Part shown: positions 12,101 through 15,100 of the stretch, piece by piece
How the letters are laid out: each line of letters opens with the position of its first letter
Position numbering within the stretch: position 1 is the stretch's first letter
NCBI GenBank assembly: GCA_026770585.1
Contig: MU646438.1
Span: 23,331 to 40,628, forward strand
DNA length: 17,298 bases
From: Baffinella frigidus
Lineage: Eukaryota > Cryptophyceae > Cryptomonadales > Baffinellaceae
Direction of reading: 5' to 3'
Program-made: the position numbers and the translations under genes
The notes under the pieces: model-generated
Database searches by the model: none
Told to the model about the DNA's origin: nothing
The model's input: only the letters and a program-made list of their open reading frames with translations

Positions 12101-15100
12101 GACTTCGAGGTTTTCGCGGTAGTTCTCGTCGCCCCCCGTCGCATTGTCCGCCAAGTCCAGGCCTACTGGCGATGACCTGCTTCAGGGTTTAGGGTTCAGG
12201 GTTTGGGGTTTAGGGTTTAGAGTTTAGGGTTCAGGGTTTAGGGTTTCGGGTTTGGGGTTTGGGGTTTGGGGTTGAGTGTTTAGTGTTTGGGGTTTAGTGT
12301 GTGGGGTTTAGGATTTAGGGTTCGGTTTGACCTCCGCACGAAATGCTGCTTTCCCGCTGCTGTTTGCGAATCTGCGGTTTGGGGTTTGGGGTTTGGGGTT
12401 TGGGGTTTGGGGTTCAGGGTTTAAGATTTAGGATTTGGGGTCTGGGGCTTAGAGTTTTGGGTCTAAGGTTCAGGGTCTAGGGTTACATGTTAGGGTTGAG
12501 GGTTGAGGGTTTAGGGGTTAGGATTGAGTGTTTCGGGTTTCGGGTTTAGTGTCTAGGGTTCATGGTTTGGGGTCTATGGTTCGGGGTCTGGGGTTCAGGG
12601 GTTAGGGCAACCTGTGTAGGTTGGGTCGTGGAACTGGGTCACGTGCGGGATTTGGAGGGTCACCTGCCAGTTCGGCATTCCGGTTTATGGTTTGGTGTTA
12701 AGGGTTCAGGGTCTAGGATTTTGGTGTAAGGATTTGGGGTTTGAGTTTGGAGTTTAAGGTTCAGGGTTTAGGGTTCAGGGGTACAGGGGTTTGGTGTAAG
12801 GGTTTAGGGTTTCGTGTTTGGATGTAAGAGTTTGGCGTTCAGGGTTTATGGTTTAGGCCATTTGAGAGGCGTCATACGAGCCTTGTGTCGGGTTTGGGGT
12901 TCAGGATTTAAGTTTTAGGGTTTCGGGTTCAGGGTTCGGGGGTTAGGGGTTTGGTTGTGGGGTTTCAGGTTTTGGGTTCCGGGTTCCGGGTTCCGGGTGC
13001 CGGGTTCCGGGTTCCGGGTTTCGGCACCAGGTGCGGCACCTGGTGCCGAACCCCAAAGTCAAACTCCATTCCGTGCGACCGAATGTCGACGGCAAAAGTT
13101 AACGATGCTGCGCACACCGTCAACTTTAGGTCTGAAGTGCAAAGTGGACAACTTGACGGCAACTTACGAGGCCGTCGAAGGTGATGCCGTGCGGCCGGAT
13201 ATCCACGATCAGGCCCACCATCCTCCCTTTGCCTGCATCCAGATTTCCGGTTTAGGGGTTTCAGGTTTAGGATTTAGGGTTTGGGGTCAAGGGTTGATGG
13301 GTTTGAGTGCAGGATTTGTGGTTCAAAAAATTATGGTTTATGGTTTATGGTTTATGGTTCATGGTTTATGGTTTGTGGCGTATGATTTAGGGATTATGGT
13401 TCATGGGTTATGGTTTATGTGTTATGGTTTATGGGTTATGGGTTATGGGTTACGTGTTATGGTTTATGGGTTATGGGTAATGGCTTGGGGTGTAGAGTTT
13501 TAGTGGTTTGGGGTGTAGAGTTTTAGAGGCTTAAGGGTTCAGTATTGAGGGTTAGGGTTGTGGGTTCAGGGTGTACGTTGCAGGATTCAAGGTTTCGGGT
13601 TTCGGGCTTCGGGTTTCGGGTGTGGGGCTGACCGGAGATCTTGTCGATACCGCGGGTGTGCTTGGCCTCGCACAACACGTCCACCCCCACGGGCGGTGGA
13701 CACACTCGCACCGTCAGCGTCACGTCCTGTCGGCACACTCACGTTGAAAATTACAACCGTGTGAGTGTATTCACCACCCCATCGTGTCCAGTTTTGCGCG
13801 ATTGAGGTATGAACAGACACACTCGAACGGTCCGCACGTCCACACGCACGGGCAGAGGACACACCCGCACGGTGAGTGATAGACACGATTCCGTCATCAA
13901 CACACGCGTCTCTCAATGACAGACACACGATTCATCAACGGTTCGAGTCAGCTGAGGACACGCGTCCGCGCAAACGAAAACAGACCGCAACAACGCTACG
14001 ACGCAGACCTGCAAAACAGCGAACCCTAACCCCAAACCCCACACCCTAAAACCGCAACCCCCGAAACAACAAACCCAAACAACTCTAGACGCGCACCTGC
14101 AAAACAGCGCCCTCGTAGAGGCGGAGGGTCACGAGATCGCGTTGCGGAAGAGGGTCGGGGATATGGAACGGAGTTGCCTCGATTTCGATCCGTGCTCCGC
14201 CAGGCGTCACCTGTGTACATACTTGTAAGTTCAAATAGTTGCAAACCTGTCTACATAGTTGTGAACCTATTTATGTGTGTGTGAACCGGTTTACATCATT
14301 GTATACATGGTTATATGTTTGTAAACACGATTAGCAATCAATTCTGGTTTGAAAGCGGGATATCAAAAGGAGAAGCCTCGATGACGCTCGCTGAGGCACG
14401 GATGTCGATCCGTGCCCCAGCGAGCGTCTGCTTACATTGATGTAAACATTTTTGTATGTTTTAAAAAATGATTGACATCGTTTGAAACATGTCTACATAA
14501 AAAATGTGTTTCAAAGCGTTCGAAAAGGCGGGATTTGATCTATGCCACGGTGATTGGGGGGAGGTGACCTCGGCCATGTGGGAGATGAGAGACACGTCGA
14601 CCGCGTTTGACACCTCCGACAGCGCCTGCCGCACCTGCTCAGTTTCGTGCGCGTTTCGGGTTTCGGGTTTGAGGTTGGGGGTTTGGGATTTGGGGTTTGA
14701 GGTATGGGGTTTGGGGTTTGGGGTGAGGGTTTTGGGGTTGGGGGTTTGGGGTTTGGGGTTTGGGTTTTGGGTTTTGGGGTTTGGGGTTTGTGGTTTGAGG
14801 TTTAGGCTCAGGGTTTAGGGCTTAGAGCCCAGGGCTTATGGCTTAGGCTTAGGGTTGGTTGAGACTTCAGGGCTTAGGGTTTAGTTTGGATAAGAAAAAG
14901 TGTGATGCTGAGGTGTGGATCGCTGTGCAGAGAAGTTGGACCCTACAACTGGGGGGTTCCCACGGATAAGGTAACGGAAAGGTGGCCCGATTTGGGCCGA
15001 AAATCGCTTAGTAGCCCGCAGTGTGGGCGGTACCGATTTGGCGATGGACGATTCGTGCTTGACCGGCATCAGCCGCATTGCGGCCCCGGGCGTCCCAGAC

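Noticed and set aside
12955-13503. 182-codon plus-strand open frame rich in GFRVPGSGFRV and YGLWFMV
   Set aside because: Period-7 arrays free of stops give 7-residue repeats in all frames. It is an artefact of GGGTTCC and TTTATGG units and runs over minus-strand exons.
14383-14428. tRNA or other structured RNA gene at the 21-bp inverted repeat
   Set aside because: A simple two-arm stem, explained by mirror duplication of an exon piece; no tRNA arms.
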